From Pseudomonadota bacterium (lineage in GTDB: Bacteria; Pseudomonadota; Alphaproteobacteria; Rhizobiales; Hyphomicrobiaceae): a stretch of 43,249 nucleotides of DNA. Below, in pieces: positions 1 to 9,868 of this stretch (positions are counted from its first letter, which is position 1; every line of letters starts with the position of its first letter). The stretch is from positions 1-43,249 of the forward strand of contig JAFAFW010000067.1 in NCBI GenBank assembly GCA_023423275.1, read 5' to 3'. The translations under genes and the position numbers were made by a program. The notes below the pieces were generated by a model that made no database searches, was not told the DNA's origin, and was given only the letters and a program-made list of their open reading frames with translations.

Positions 1-1600
1 TGCGCATCCAGTTGGCGCGGGCGTTGTAGTCGTCGAGACTTCCCAGGCACACGAGGAACACCTGCGGGAGCGTGCCGGTATTCGCTGTGTGAGCGTCAGC
101 GGCATCCCGCAGACGTTCGAACGGGGCCGCGAGCCGGGACTGTTTCAGCTGTTTGATCGTGACCGAAGGGGCGCTGGAACGCGGTTGTCCCGCAGGCCAC
201 GGTTCAGTTGTGATGCCATCGTCGCCCAGACGCGGGAAGGCCGAAACGCCGGTCAGTTCGATGCGGCCGGTGGCGATGTCACGCCGGCGCTTTTCGGCAA
301 CCTCATCGATGGCATCCTGCAGGTATCCGGAGGTCAGCGCAGCCGCCATGCCGCCGTTGGTTTCGATATCCTGGAAAATTTCCCAGGCGCGCTGGGCAAG
401 ATCGTCCGTGAGGTTCTCGACATACCAGCTTCCGCCAGCGGGATCGATGACGCGGCCGAGGCTCGATTCTTCCTGCAGCACGATCTGGACGTTGCGAGCG
501 ATGCGGCGCGCGAAGCGGTCGGTCTTGCCGAGGGGAAAAGTGAAGGGCAGCACAACGATGCTGTCCGCGCCACCGATCGCCGCTCCGGCGCAGGCCAGCG
601 TAGCGCGCATGATGTTGGTCCACGGATCGCGTCGTGCGAGCATCCGCCATGCGGTGATGGCGGTCATATGTGTTTGGCCCGCAGCATCGCCGGCTCCGCA
701 GGCATCCGCAATACGCCACACGAGGCGGCGGGCGGCCCGCAGCTTCGCTGTCGTCATAAACTGATCGGCGTCGGCAGCGAGAGAGAAAGCAATTTTCGGT
801 AATGCGCGATCCGGCGGCAAGCCTTCAGCCTCACAGGCCTTTAGATAGGCCACGAGCGTGGAAAGCATCGCCGCCAGTTCTTGAGCCTCGCTCGCGCCGC
901 CAGCATGGTAGGCGTTGCCATCCGCGAGCAGAACGGTGACGCGTGGAGATGCGACGCTGTTGGCAGCGACTTTGGCGGCGCGGGACAGCGCGGTATCCAG
1001 CGCATCGTCGATGGCACCCGTCTGCGCCAGGGTGCCGAGCGGATCGATATTGAAGTGCCCTTGCCGATCGGCTGCGGCGATGCCGCGCTCGGTCCACAGT
1101 TGCTCAAGAGCTCCGGCAGCTTCGATCGCCCGGTCATTGGCGACGAGAGAAACCGGGCAGATCTCCAGCGCGACGCTGTTCAACGCGACGGCAAGCGCAT
1201 CGCCGCTGAAATCCATGCCCGAATTGCCCGGCGCCGCGAGGTGAAGGGCGATGGACGTCGCGCCACCTTCCAGGTCCTCCAGGATCGCTTCGTTGGTCGC
1301 TTTCGGATCGAGCCCTGAATGGAACTGCTGGATATCCCAGCCTAAGCCTTCGCTGTTCGCCGATGCGCTGCGCGTGAACGGTGCTGCTCCCGGCTGCGCC
1401 GTATCGGTGCCTGCGATCGCATCAGTGCGCGTATAGAGCGGCTCGATCCGCAGCCCGTCCAGTGTGCGCGTGACAAGGCGCTTCTCGAAATCCGAGCCCT
1501 TCAGAACCTTGGCGACCAGTTCCATCCATGCCGCATGCGTCGCGGCCGGAAAATCGGCAGCCAAGGGCACGTCTTCGATGTTTTCGGATGGCTCGTTCAT
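1..1600 (-). CDS. mutA: Methylmalonyl-CoA mutase small (beta) subunit, 3' end outside the window
   Basis: The minus strand reads open from an ATG at 1600 to the left edge, giving the first 533 residues of a protein whose family is usually about 620-640 residues long. The translation matches the small subunit of methylmalonyl-CoA mutase: an N-terminal extension, then the TIM-barrel domain with stretches such as GLGWDIQQFH, FNIDPLGTLA, TNIMRATLACAGAAIGGAD and VIDPAGGSWYVENLT. The C-terminal flavodoxin-like domain has just begun at the edge (VFLVCLGSLDDYNARANW). In the family this subunit pairs with the catalytic, B12-binding large subunit (MutB) in the cytoplasm and helps convert (R)-methylmalonyl-CoA to succinyl-CoA, the last step of propionyl-CoA assimilation. 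By analogy mutB probably follows beyond position 1, but it is not visible. The gene is divergent from the ATPase gene that starts at 1857. Confidence 0.93.
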   Translation of the reverse strand, partial: MNEPSENIEDVPLAADFPAATHAAWMELVAKVLKGSDFEKRLVTRTLDGLRIEPLYTRTDAIAGTDTAQPGAAPFTRSASANSEGLGWDIQQFHSGLDPKATNEAILEDLEGGATSIALHLAAPGNSGMDFSGDALAVALNSVALEICPVSLVANDRAIEAAGALEQLWTERGIAAADRQGHFNIDPLGTLAQTGAIDDALDTALSRAAKVAANSVASPRVTVLLADGNAYHAGGASEAQELAAMLSTLVAYLKACEAEGLPPDRALPKIAFSLAADADQFMTTAKLRAARRLVWRIADACGAGDAAGQTHMTAITAWRMLARRDPWTNIMRATLACAGAAIGGADSIVVLPFTFPLGKTDRFARRIARNVQIVLQEESSLGRVIDPAGGSWYVENLTDDLAQRAWEIFQDIETNGGMAAALTSGYLQDAIDEVAEKRRRDIATGRIELTGVSAFPRLGDDGITTEPWPAGQPRSSAPSVTIKQLKQSRLAAPFERLRDAADAHTANTGTLPQVFLVCLGSLDDYNARANWMR

Positions 1601-1856
1601 GGGCACCACGTGAGGAGACAGACACAGACTTTAGCGCGATGGCGAAGACCGCATCCAGAGAGATTTGTCCCGGTTCGCCGGGCTTTGAAGTTGAGGACTT
1701 TACAGGGTGGTAGGCAATATTCTCCTTATCCCCATGTCTCAGATGCAACCAAGCTTTGCAATCGTGCATCACTATGCCAAGAGGGCGATGATCATGGGTG
1801 GCGTGAGTCGCCACTTGGGGGATGCCCGAATGGGCCCCGACTGCGAGGAGCCAGAG

Positions 1857-3344
1857 ATGCTGCAGGACGGCAAGATCTTTGTAGGCAAGAGCGTCAAGCC
1901 TGAGTACCTCGACCTGAAGCTGGCCAACCGGCATGGGCTCATCACCGGCGCGACCGGTACGGGTAAGACGGTGACGCTGCAGGTTTTGGCCGAGGGCTTC
2001 TCTGACGCCGGTGTCCCGGTATTTGCAGCCGACATCAAGGGCGACCTGTCCGGCATTGCGGCCAAGGGTGAGCCCAAGGATTTCCTACTCAAGCGGGCAG
2101 AGGAAGTCGGTCTCGAGAATTACGAGAACAAGGCCTACCCCACGGTTTTCTGGGATGTATTCGGCGAGCAGGGCCATCCGGTGCGGGCAACCGTCGCAGA
2201 TATGGGAGCCCTGCTGCTTGCGCGCATGCTGGAGCTCAACGAGGTGCAGGAGGGTGTGCTCAATATCGCGTTCCGTGTTGCCGAGGATGAGAAGCTGCCG
2301 CTTATGAACCTCGCGGATCTCCGCGCCATCATTGGCAATGTCGCGGAACGCGCAAAGGAGCTGACGGCGAAATACGGCAATGTCGCCACCACGTCGGTCG
2401 GCGCCATTCAACGCCGCCTTCTGGTTCTGGAAGAGCAAGGCGCAAACCAGTTCTTCGGCGAGCCCGAGCTGCAGATCAGCGATTTCCTCCGCACCACGAA
2501 TGACGGTCGCGGCATCGTCAATCTGATGGCTGCCGACAAGCTGATGGAGAAGCCGAAGCTTTACGCGACGTTCCTGCTCTGGCTGTTGACCAAACTTTGG
2601 CAGACCTTGCCCGAGGTCGGTGATCAGCCGAAGCCGAAGCTGGTGTTCTTCTTCGACGAGGCGCATCTGCTGTTCGACGACGCACCCAAAGCGCTCCTGG
2701 ATCGTATCGAGCAGATTGCCCGCCTCGTGCGCTCGAAGGGCGTCGGCGTGTATTTCATCACCCAGAACCCGCTCGACGTGCCCGACAGCGTCTCCGCGCA
2801 GCTCGGCAACCGCGTGCAGCATGCGTTGCGCGCTTTCACGCCGCGCGAACAGAAGGCAGTGAAGGCTGCCGCCAGCACGTTCCGGCCGAACCCTGAGCTG
2901 AATACCGAACGCGTCATTCTCGAACTCAAGGTCGGTGAGGCGCTGGTCTCGATGCTGGAAAACAAGGGTGAGCCGTCGATTGTGCAGCGGACCCTGATCC
3001 GTCCGCCATCGGGACAGATCGGGCCGATCACCGAGCAGCAACGCAAGAGCCTGATCGAGAACAGTCCGCTGTTCGGCAAGTACGAGGACACGCAGGATAC
3101 CCATTCGGCGCATGAGATCCTCGCGAAGCGGAACGAGGAAAGAGCGGCTGCGGCGGCTGAAGCCGAACAGCAGAAACAAGCCGATGCCAGTAGCTGGACC
3201 AACGTCATCTTCGGGCGCGGGCCACGCGGAGGCCGCTCTGTCGGCGAACAGATCACCCGCGACGTGTCACGGTCGCTGATGCGCTCCGTGGTGACGCAGG
3301 TGAAGAACGCCATTCTCCGGTCGATCCTTGGTGGCCGGCGTTGA
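1857..3344 (+). CDS. HerA-like ATPase, DUF853/YjgR family
   Basis: This 495-residue protein belongs to the HerA/FtsK-like DUF853 (E. coli YjgR) family of putative DNA-translocating ATPases; the physiological role of the family is poorly known. The Walker A motif GATGTGKT lies at residues 31-38, directly after the opening segment MLQDGKIFVGKS. Walker B (LVFFFDEAH) is at 262-270 and is followed by a region typical of the family (FITQNPLDVPDSV, LGNRVQHALRAFTP). The C-terminal tail (from about 420) is rich in Ala, Glu and Arg and probably flexible. I chose the ATG at 1857 because GAGGAG lies seven bases upstream and the protein then begins as relatives do; the frame is open upstream to 1707 but that part looks non-coding. 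No HerA-associated NurA nuclease gene adjoins it. It stands alone between mutA (divergent) and a cytochrome gene. Confidence 0.88.
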   Translation: MLQDGKIFVGKSVKPEYLDLKLANRHGLITGATGTGKTVTLQVLAEGFSDAGVPVFAADIKGDLSGIAAKGEPKDFLLKRAEEVGLENYENKAYPTVFWDVFGEQGHPVRATVADMGALLLARMLELNEVQEGVLNIAFRVAEDEKLPLMNLADLRAIIGNVAERAKELTAKYGNVATTSVGAIQRRLLVLEEQGANQFFGEPELQISDFLRTTNDGRGIVNLMAADKLMEKPKLYATFLLWLLTKLWQTLPEVGDQPKPKLVFFFDEAHLLFDDAPKALLDRIEQIARLVRSKGVGVYFITQNPLDVPDSVSAQLGNRVQHALRAFTPREQKAVKAAASTFRPNPELNTERVILELKVGEALVSMLENKGEPSIVQRTLIRPPSGQIGPITEQQRKSLIENSPLFGKYEDTQDTHSAHEILAKRNEERAAAAAEAEQQKQADASSWTNVIFGRGPRGGRSVGEQITRDVSRSLMRSVVTQVKNAILRSILGGRR

Positions 3345-3457
3345 TACCGGTCAACATATAGGCCGTATTTGCGAACCATGATGCGAGCGTGATGGGACGC
3401 ATTCCGTGTGGATGTTGCCCCGCAGAGTTATCGCGCGGTTACGCATTGAGGTTCACG

Positions 3458-3781
3458 ATGGCGCGTCGGTTGGTGGTGGGACTGGCATTCTTGATGGCTG
3501 GCGCAAGTCCGCTGCCCGCTCTCGCGCAATCGATCGAGAAGAAAGGCGAACTGATCGCTGACCAGCTTTGCGCGAATTGCCATGCAATTGGGCGGCAAGG
3601 GGAGAGCCCGGAGCCGAAGGCTCCACCATTCCGCGACCTGCACAAACGTTATCCTGTCGAACAACTCGCCGAGTCTCTGGCCGAGGGCATCTTCACCGGT
3701 CATGAAATGATGCCTGAGTTCACGCTGGAGCCAGCGCAGATCGAGGCCTTCCTCGCCTACCTGGAAAGCCTCAACAAGTAG
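3458..3781 (+). CDS. Small periplasmic c-type cytochrome
   Basis: A 107-residue class I cytochrome c. The first 23 residues form a signal peptide (MARRLVVGLAFLMAG..., cleavage probably after ALA), so the mature protein is periplasmic. The haem-binding motif CANCH is at residues 38-42. The distal ligand is probably Met85 in the segment HEMMPEF, the usual position for a His/Met haem. The C-terminal helix (AFLAYLESL) is typical of the fold. The ATG at 3458 is preferred over an upstream in-frame start because a TGAGG ribosome site lies just before it and the signal peptide then has the normal shape. It should carry electrons, but its partners cannot be read from the context. It converges on the patatin gene with only nine bases between the stop codons. 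Confidence 0.88.
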   Translation: MARRLVVGLAFLMAGASPLPALAQSIEKKGELIADQLCANCHAIGRQGESPEPKAPPFRDLHKRYPVEQLAESLAEGIFTGHEMMPEFTLEPAQIEAFLAYLESLNK

Positions 3782-3788
3782 GGGCCGT

Positions 3789-3813
3789 GTTCAACGGGCG
3801 TCGGCCGTTGAAC
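3789..3813. terminator. Perfect 9-bp hairpin at the 3' ends of two convergent genes
   Basis: GTTCAACGG at 3789-3797 is exactly complementary to CCGTTGAAC at 3805-3813 with a seven-base loop. It covers the junction of the cytochrome gene and the last codons of the patatin gene. No T-run follows on either strand, so a factor-independent terminator is possible but weak; it may instead protect 3' ends. Confidence 0.4.
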
Positions 3814-5008
3814 GGATTCTCGGGACGTCGGGTGGCATCTTGACCCAGACGCGTCCGCTCTCGGACATCCGCATGCCTTCTTCAAACAGCGCGGTCTGAT
3901 AACGGCGATCGAACGCCTCTTCCGCTTTCAGCGTGAAGCTGTCGGGTACGAATGTCAGGTTGAAGTCGGCTCCCGCATCCTTGGCCATGCGGTAGATGCG
4001 GTAGATATCACCGCGGTGTTGGCTTTTGATGAGGGTTTCGATCGCGCGCGCGGCGATCGGCAAGGTCTGCTCCTTCACCGCCTTGTACTCGGGGTCGAAC
4101 TTGCCGTTCTTGACGATATACAAGCGCCTCAGCGGTGGGGCATCGTAGAAGCGGTCGAAGGCTCGGAATGGCGCCTGGAAGGGAGCGACGAACACTTCAT
4201 GCGTCGTGCCGCCATCGACGTGCATCTCGTCGAATGATCTGTTGCCCAGATCGACCGTGATGTTGACCGGTGGCAGGGCGCCAGGGATCGAAGCGGATGC
4301 CAGGATCACCTGTCGGAACAGGTGAAGCGCGCGGGGATGTCCGCTGGCAGCAATCTCGCCCATGTTCCAGACGACAGGACGCTGCGCGTCGAGATTGGTC
4401 GTGCCGATCAGCAGCATGCGGCCCTTGTGGTACTCGGCAGCGACTTCAGCTAGGAATGATCGTGTGACGTATTTCTCGATCAGGGCTTGCAGCGGACCGC
4501 TATCTGCGAGTGCGGGGCCGCCGAGGAGACCCGGCAGGATCTGCGCGATCACGAGTTCGTTGGTGCCGTAGTCGGTCCAGATCTCGCGCAGATGCCGGTC
4601 ATACCGGTGTCCAAGGAATGCGAACGGGGCGATAATGGCGCCCGCGCTGACGCCGGTCACGACCTGGAAGGTCGGGCGATCGCCACGCTTTGTCCACCCC
4701 GTCAGCAGGCCAGCGCCGAAAGCCCCATCGGAGCCACCGCCGGACAGTGCGAGGATATTGACGATCGGTCGGCCGTTATACCGGGAGACCGACTGCGCCA
4801 GACGCGGCATGTGCGGCAGACGCTGATGGAATTCGCTCTCGAGATCACCGGGGACTTCGTCGCCCCACGCACGTATCCCCTTCATATTGAAGGGCTGAAC
4901 CTCTTGGACGAGATTGGCGGGAACGGGATTGCGTGGCACCAGGGACGCGCAGCCGACGCCCAACAGCGCAGCGAGCATCGCCAAGCTCATGACAACCACT
5001 CGCAACAA
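3791..5008 (-). CDS. Patatin-like phospholipase, probable lipoprotein
   Basis: A 405-residue patatin-family acyl hydrolase. The glycine-rich oxyanion loop (SGGGSDGAFGAG) is at about 89-100. The nucleophile elbow GVSAG places the catalytic Ser at 121, and the second member of the Ser-Asp dyad is Asp264 in HVDGG. The start of the protein is a lipoprotein signal with a lipobox (GVGC, Cys20), so the enzyme is probably anchored in the outer membrane or facing the periplasm. The likely start is TTG at 5008, with AGGGG six bases upstream; an internal ATG at 4990 would leave a signal peptide with no positive charge. The family cleaves acyl chains from phospholipids or other lipids, but its substrate here is unknown. 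No secretion or toxin-delivery genes lie nearby, so a housekeeping lipid role is more likely than a virulence one. Confidence 0.85.
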   Translation of the reverse strand: MLRVVVMSLAMLAALLGVGCASLVPRNPVPANLVQEVQPFNMKGIRAWGDEVPGDLESEFHQRLPHMPRLAQSVSRYNGRPIVNILALSGGGSDGAFGAGLLTGWTKRGDRPTFQVVTGVSAGAIIAPFAFLGHRYDRHLREIWTDYGTNELVIAQILPGLLGGPALADSGPLQALIEKYVTRSFLAEVAAEYHKGRMLLIGTTNLDAQRPVVWNMGEIAASGHPRALHLFRQVILASASIPGALPPVNITVDLGNRSFDEMHVDGGTTHEVFVAPFQAPFRAFDRFYDAPPLRRLYIVKNGKFDPEYKAVKEQTLPIAARAIETLIKSQHRGDIYRIYRMAKDAGADFNLTFVPDSFTLKAEEAFDRRYQTALFEEGMRMSESGRVWVKMPPDVPRIRSTADAR

Positions 5009-5151
5009 GACGCGCCCCTATACTCAGTCTTCCGTAGTCTCCCCAACAAATAGCTCTAGCTTGCCGGCCTGTAATGATCAAGTTGGCCAGCTTTGTTCTG
5101 CATCTGCTCTGTGGCGCGGCAGCCGCTCCCAGCCGGCTTGCTCAAGCAGAA

Positions 5152-5179
5152 ACGGCCCGCACATGGCTGTGCGGGCCGT
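5152..5179 (-). terminator. Terminator of the superoxide dismutase gene
   Basis: A perfect 12-bp stem (ACGGCCCGCACA / TGTGCGGGCCGT) with a four-base loop lies 26 bases beyond the stop codon of the dismutase gene. On the minus strand it is followed by a short T-rich stretch (TTTCTGCTT), which fits a factor-independent terminator. Confidence 0.75.
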
Positions 5180-5205
5180 AAAGAAAACGTGGAAATTGCA
5201 GGCCG

Positions 5206-5796
5206 TCAGTCGACGAGCGATTCCACGTACTCCCAGTTGACGAGGTTGTCGAACCAGGCTTCCAGGTACTTCGGCCGAGCGTTCCGGTAATCGATGTAGT
5301 AGCTGTGCTCCCACACGTCGACGCCGAGGATGGGCTTCGATCCGTGCATCAGCGGGTTCTCGCCGTTCGCGGTCTTGGTGACATCCAGCTTGCCGTCCTT
5401 CACAGCGAGCCAGGCCCAGCCCGATCCGAACTGTGTGACGCCGGCATTGATGAAGTCGGCCCGCATCTTGTCGAACCCACCGTAGGCCTTGACCAGCTTT
5501 TCGACCTTGCCGGGCAGCTTGTTGCCGCCGCCGCTCTTGGCCATCCAATTCCAGAAGTGCAGATGGTTGTAATGCTGGCCGGCGTTGTTGATCAGGCCCT
5601 GGTTCTTCTGCTCGTAAGCGGCCTTGACGATTTCCTCGAGGCTCTTGCCTTCGAGGCCCGAGCCGGCAAGCAGTTTGTTGCCGTTGTCGACGTAGGCGAG
5701 GTGGTGCTTGTCATGGTGGAATTGCAGCGTCTCGGCTGACATGTACGGCGCGAGCGCATCATAGGCGTATGGCAGGTCAGGGAGTTTGAAGGTCAC
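5206..5796 (-). CDS. sodB: Superoxide dismutase, iron type
   Basis: A 196-residue Fe/Mn-family superoxide dismutase that converts superoxide to hydrogen peroxide and oxygen. The four metal ligands can be placed at His27 (FHHDKHH), His78 (HYNHLHFW), Asp160 and His164 (DVWEHSYY). Gln74, four residues before His78, occupies the position where iron enzymes carry their active-site Gln, so iron use is favoured over manganese, although rhizobial relatives can accept either metal. There is no signal peptide, so it is cytoplasmic. The start is a GTG at 5796 with GGAGG seven bases upstream, and the first residues (MTFKLPDLPY) match the normal family start. It is a single-gene unit with its own terminator. 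Confidence 0.93.
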   Translation of the reverse strand: MTFKLPDLPYAYDALAPYMSAETLQFHHDKHHLAYVDNGNKLLAGSGLEGKSLEEIVKAAYEQKNQGLINNAGQHYNHLHFWNWMAKSGGGNKLPGKVEKLVKAYGGFDKMRADFINAGVTQFGSGWAWLAVKDGKLDVTKTANGENPLMHGSKPILGVDVWEHSYYIDYRNARPKYLEAWFDNLVNWEYVESLVD

Positions 5797-6287
5797 GAGC
5801 GTCCTCCGTCGCGTTGGAGACCCTAGGAACGAGCGGGCCAGGAAGTGATGGGATGTGGCAGCAAACTAGCCACTTGTCCTCGGCAAATCAAACGCCGTCG
5901 GAGGGCGTTGGTTCGCTCGTCCGCGAAGAGGGGGAGGAAATAAGGGGTGGGGGTGAGGGGTGCAGCGACCCTGAACACTGCACCCCTCTGGATCACGCCG
6001 GGGAAGAAATCTCAGGGTGAAGCTCAGGTTAGGGGGAGGGGATTGAACCGTATCTGAATGTGGTATTCATCTTGGGTTCACATTCGAGACCCCGTGGCGC
6101 CCGCGTCAAAATTGCCGGCGTGATGCTGGGGGACGGGAACGGTTCTCCCGCATTTCGCGCACTGTTCGACGCTACGGTTCTGCAGGCCCTTCCGTCTGGG
6201 TCATCGCAGGTTCATGCGACGGAATTCATGATGCTGCTGCGTCAAGCCTCATAGTCGGACGCAAGCTGAAACTGGGCACATACGACG
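5797..6287. other. Intergenic stretch without a convincing gene
   Basis: About 490 bases separate the dismutase gene from the export operon. Short open frames exist in it, but none has a ribosome site or a recognisable product. It is G-rich at 5930-5965 and contains one perfect hairpin, listed separately. The promoters of the dismutase gene and of the export operon must lie here, but I could not pick a convincing -35/-10 pair for either. Confidence 0.5.
5955..5988. repeat. Perfect 11-bp inverted repeat in the long intergenic stretch
   Basis: GAGGGGTGCAG at 5955-5965 is exactly complementary to CTGCACCCCTC at 5978-5988, with a 12-base loop. No T-run follows. It could be the hairpin of a dispersed palindromic element of the kind common between rhizobial genes, or an mRNA or operator structure. 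Only one copy is present in this window. Confidence 0.55.
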
Positions 6288-7792
6288 ATGACGACCTCGC
6301 GTTTCAAGAAGTACCTCTTCACCCTGGCAGTCCCGCTTGCCGGTTTCGCCATTGCGAGCCTTTGGCTTCCGGGCGTGCTGAAAACCGGCAATGGCGGCCT
6401 GGTATATGACACGGTCGATGTGACGCGCGGCCTGATCCGGCGCACCGTTTCGACGTCCGGACCGGTCCGCGCCATGGTGACGGTGCAGGTCGGCTCGCAG
6501 CTTTCCGGTCAGATCCAGTCGGTGTCCGCCGACTACAACACCGAGGTCACCGAGGGGGACATCCTCGCCAAGCTGGACGCCAAGACCTACAAGGCGCGTG
6601 TTGACCAGGCGAAGGCCGATCTCGCATCGGCAAGAGCGCAGCTCTCCAATTCGCACGCGACCCAGCTCAAGGCTGAAGCCGTGCTCCGGCATGCCGAGCT
6701 GGCAATCGAGCGGCAGACGAAGCTGGCGGAAAAGGGTATTGCAGCACACGCCTCTCTCGAGACCGCGACCAAGGACGCGGAGGTCGCCAAGGCCGACATC
6801 CAGGTCGCCAAAGCCCAGATCGAGAGCGCCGAGGCGGTGATTACGCAGCGCCAGGCCCAGCTCGATCAGGCGCAGATCGATCTCGATCGCACCATCATCC
6901 GCTCTCCGATCAACGGCACGGTCATCTCGCGCACTGTCGATGTCGGGCAGACGGTGGCGGCCAGCCTGCAGGCACCGGAGCTGTTCCAGATCGCGCAGGA
7001 TCTGCGGCGCATCCGCATCGAAGCGCAGGTCAACGAAGCGGATGTGGGCGTTATTCAGGAAGGCAACCCCGTGACCTTCACGGTGGACGCCTATCCAGAG
7101 CGGCGGTTCGATGGCCGCGTGACCCAGGTCCGTCTCGCGGCAACCGAGCTCAACAGTGTCGTCACCTACACCGTGATCGTCGAAGCTTCCAACGAGGACC
7201 GGCGCCTGTTTCCGGGCATGACTGCGAATGTGCAGATCGTGACGGCCGAGAAGGATGACGTGCTGCGTCTTTCGAACGATGCGCTGCGTTTCCGTCCGCG
7301 TGATCGATCCGCGTCGCCCTCGGGTGCGGCGATTGCCGGGCCGCGTCAGGGTGGTCAGCGCGGCGCCCGTGTGGTGGAGCAGCTCAAGACCGAATTGAAA
7401 TTGACGGATGAGCAGGCTGCGATCGTGAGCGAGGAACTCGATAAGGTGATGGCTCAGGCGCGCGCGGCTGCCGCCGAGAGGTCTGCGGCGCCAAGCGGGT
7501 TTGCCGCGCCGCGCCGCGACCGCTCGGCGCAGAATCGGCGTGGTCAGTCCATGCAGCGTATCGAGCAGGTCGTAGCTTCGATCCTGACGCCGGACCAGTT
7601 GCCGCTGTTCGACCGCTGGAAGCGCGAGCGCGAAAGCGTGCGCAACGTCACGGTTTGGGTTCTCGCGTCCAACGGCCAGATCGAGGATCGTTTCGTGCGG
7701 CTCGGCATTGGCGACGACCAGTTCACGGAAGTCCTCGGTGGCCATCTCAAGGCCGGCGAACGGCTGGTGACGCGTGCACGCGAGGTTCGGCA

Positions 7793-7796
<4 letters not shown>
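6288..7796 (+). CDS. macA: MacA-like periplasmic adaptor with an LTxxQ-containing insert
   Basis: A 502-residue membrane-fusion (adaptor) protein of a MacAB-type tripartite exporter. An N-terminal membrane anchor spans about 9-29. A lipoyl half (SQLSGQIQSV), a long coiled-coil hairpin (about 100-200), the second lipoyl half (RSPINGTVISR) and a beta-barrel domain (to about 330) follow. The membrane-proximal domain resumes at about 455 (VWVLASNGQIEDRFVRLGI). Between them, at about 339-455, sits an extra Arg/Ala-rich segment holding two LTxxQ motifs, LTDEQ at 372-376 and LTPDQ at 433-437, which resemble those of the Spy/CpxP family. The adaptor should link the inner-membrane permease to an outer-membrane channel; no TolC-like gene is in this window. 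Its stop overlaps the start of the ATPase gene (ATGA), so the operon is translationally coupled. The transported substrate is unknown. Confidence 0.88.
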
Positions 7797-8517
<721 letters not shown>

Positions 8518-8521
<4 letters not shown>

Positions 8522-9753
8522 ACATGTTCGACAGTTTCGCCATCGCGCTGTCGGCCCTGCGCACCAATCTGCTGCGTTCCGTGCTGACCACGCTCGGCAT
8601 CATCATCGGTGTCGGCTCGGTCATCATCATGGTGGCCGTCGGCACTGGCGCGCGCAGCGAGATCGAGCGGCAGATCAGCTCTCTCGGTTCGAACATGCTG
8701 GTCGTGTTTCCCGGTTCGTCACGGGTTGGCGGCCGATCCGGCGGCGCAGGAACACGGCTGCCGCTGGCCGAGGGAGACATCCAGGCAATCCGAAGCAAGG
8801 TTCCTGATGTCGCTGCCGTATCCGGTCTGCTCCAGGGCAACGCACCGGTGGTTTACGGCAACATGAACTGGACGACATCCGTCGGTGGCATTCACGATCA
8901 ATATCTGGAGGTCCGGGACTGGCCCGTCGTGATGGGGCGCGAATTCACTAGCCAGGACATCAGCACAGGCGGCAGGGTCGCGATCATCGGCGGTACGGTC
9001 GCGGAGAAACTGTTCGGACCTGGCGCCGACCCTATCGGCGCCGATATCCGGATCACCAACGTGCCGTTCAAGATCGTCGGCGTGCTGCAGTCCAAAGGCC
9101 AAACCAGCTTCGGGCGGGATCAGGATGACATCATCCTGTTGCCGGTCACGTCGGCGCGCGGGCGGATCGTCGGCAGAAGCCAGGTCGTCAACGACCAGGT
9201 CGGGCAGATCTACATCAAGGTCGATGCCAGTGCCGATATGGCGGCAACCCAGGAAGAGATCGAGATGGTGTTGCGGCAGCGGCGTCGCATTCAACCGGGC
9301 GCCGAGGATGACTTCAGCGTCCGCAATCTGGCCGAAACCATGAAGGCGCGAACCGCTGCGTTTTCGACCATGAGCTGGCTGCTGGCCGCGACTTCTGCGG
9401 TTTCCCTGATCGTCGGTGGCATCGGCATCATGAACATCATGCTCGTGTCCGTCACCGAGCGCACGCGCGAGATCGGATTGAGAATGGCCGTGGGCGGACG
9501 GCGTGGCGATATCCTCACGCAGTTCCTGGTGGAAGCGGTAACGCTCAGTTTGTTGGGTGGGCTGATCGGAGTGGCGATCGGCGTTGCGGGCTCAGCGCTC
9601 GTAGCATTCACTGCCGAATGGCCGATCCTGGTCAATGTGGAGGCGATCCTGATCGCCATGGCCGCGGCCGCTGCGACTGGCATCGTTTTCGGCTACTTTC
9701 CCGCGCGACGGGCGGCCTTGCTCAACCCCATCGACGCCCTGCGCAGCGAGTAG
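8518..9753 (+). CDS. MacB-type ABC exporter, permease subunit (FtsX fold)
   Basis: A 411-residue permease with the four-helix MacB plan. One N-terminal membrane segment (about 20-43, TLGIIIGVGSVIIMVAVG) is followed by a large periplasmic domain (about 45-280), then three C-terminal membrane segments at roughly 285-315, 335-365 and 372-398. The second of these is preceded by the conserved VSVTERTREIGLRMAVGG segment of the FtsX domain. The gene starts inside the ATPase stop codon (ATGA); a second in-frame ATG lies two codons later. Together with the adaptor and ATPase it forms a complete inner-membrane MacAB-type unit, which in the family exports peptides, siderophores or antibiotics through a TolC-like channel. 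Nothing here shows which. Confidence 0.92.
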
Positions 9754-9868
9754 GTGCGCCAGAACCGGGCGGCGCTGGCTGCTGCCCCCATTTCGGGCTT
9801 GAGCTAACGCGGCATTAACCGCGATCGGCTTTGTTGGACTCCGTCGCGTTCGGTCGGAGTTCCTGGTT

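Noticed and set aside
89..1318. Several plus-strand open frames of 100-240 codons
   Set aside because: They lie opposite the methylmalonyl-CoA mutase gene, which has clear family similarity on the minus strand; none of them has a ribosome site or a recognisable product.
2085..3379. Minus-strand open frames of 251 and 364 codons
   Set aside because: They are antisense to the HerA-like ATPase, whose Walker motifs fix the coding strand; their composition is typical of shadow frames in GC-rich DNA.
6060..6254. A 64-codon open frame in the long intergenic stretch
   Set aside because: No ribosome site, no recognisable product and no supporting context.
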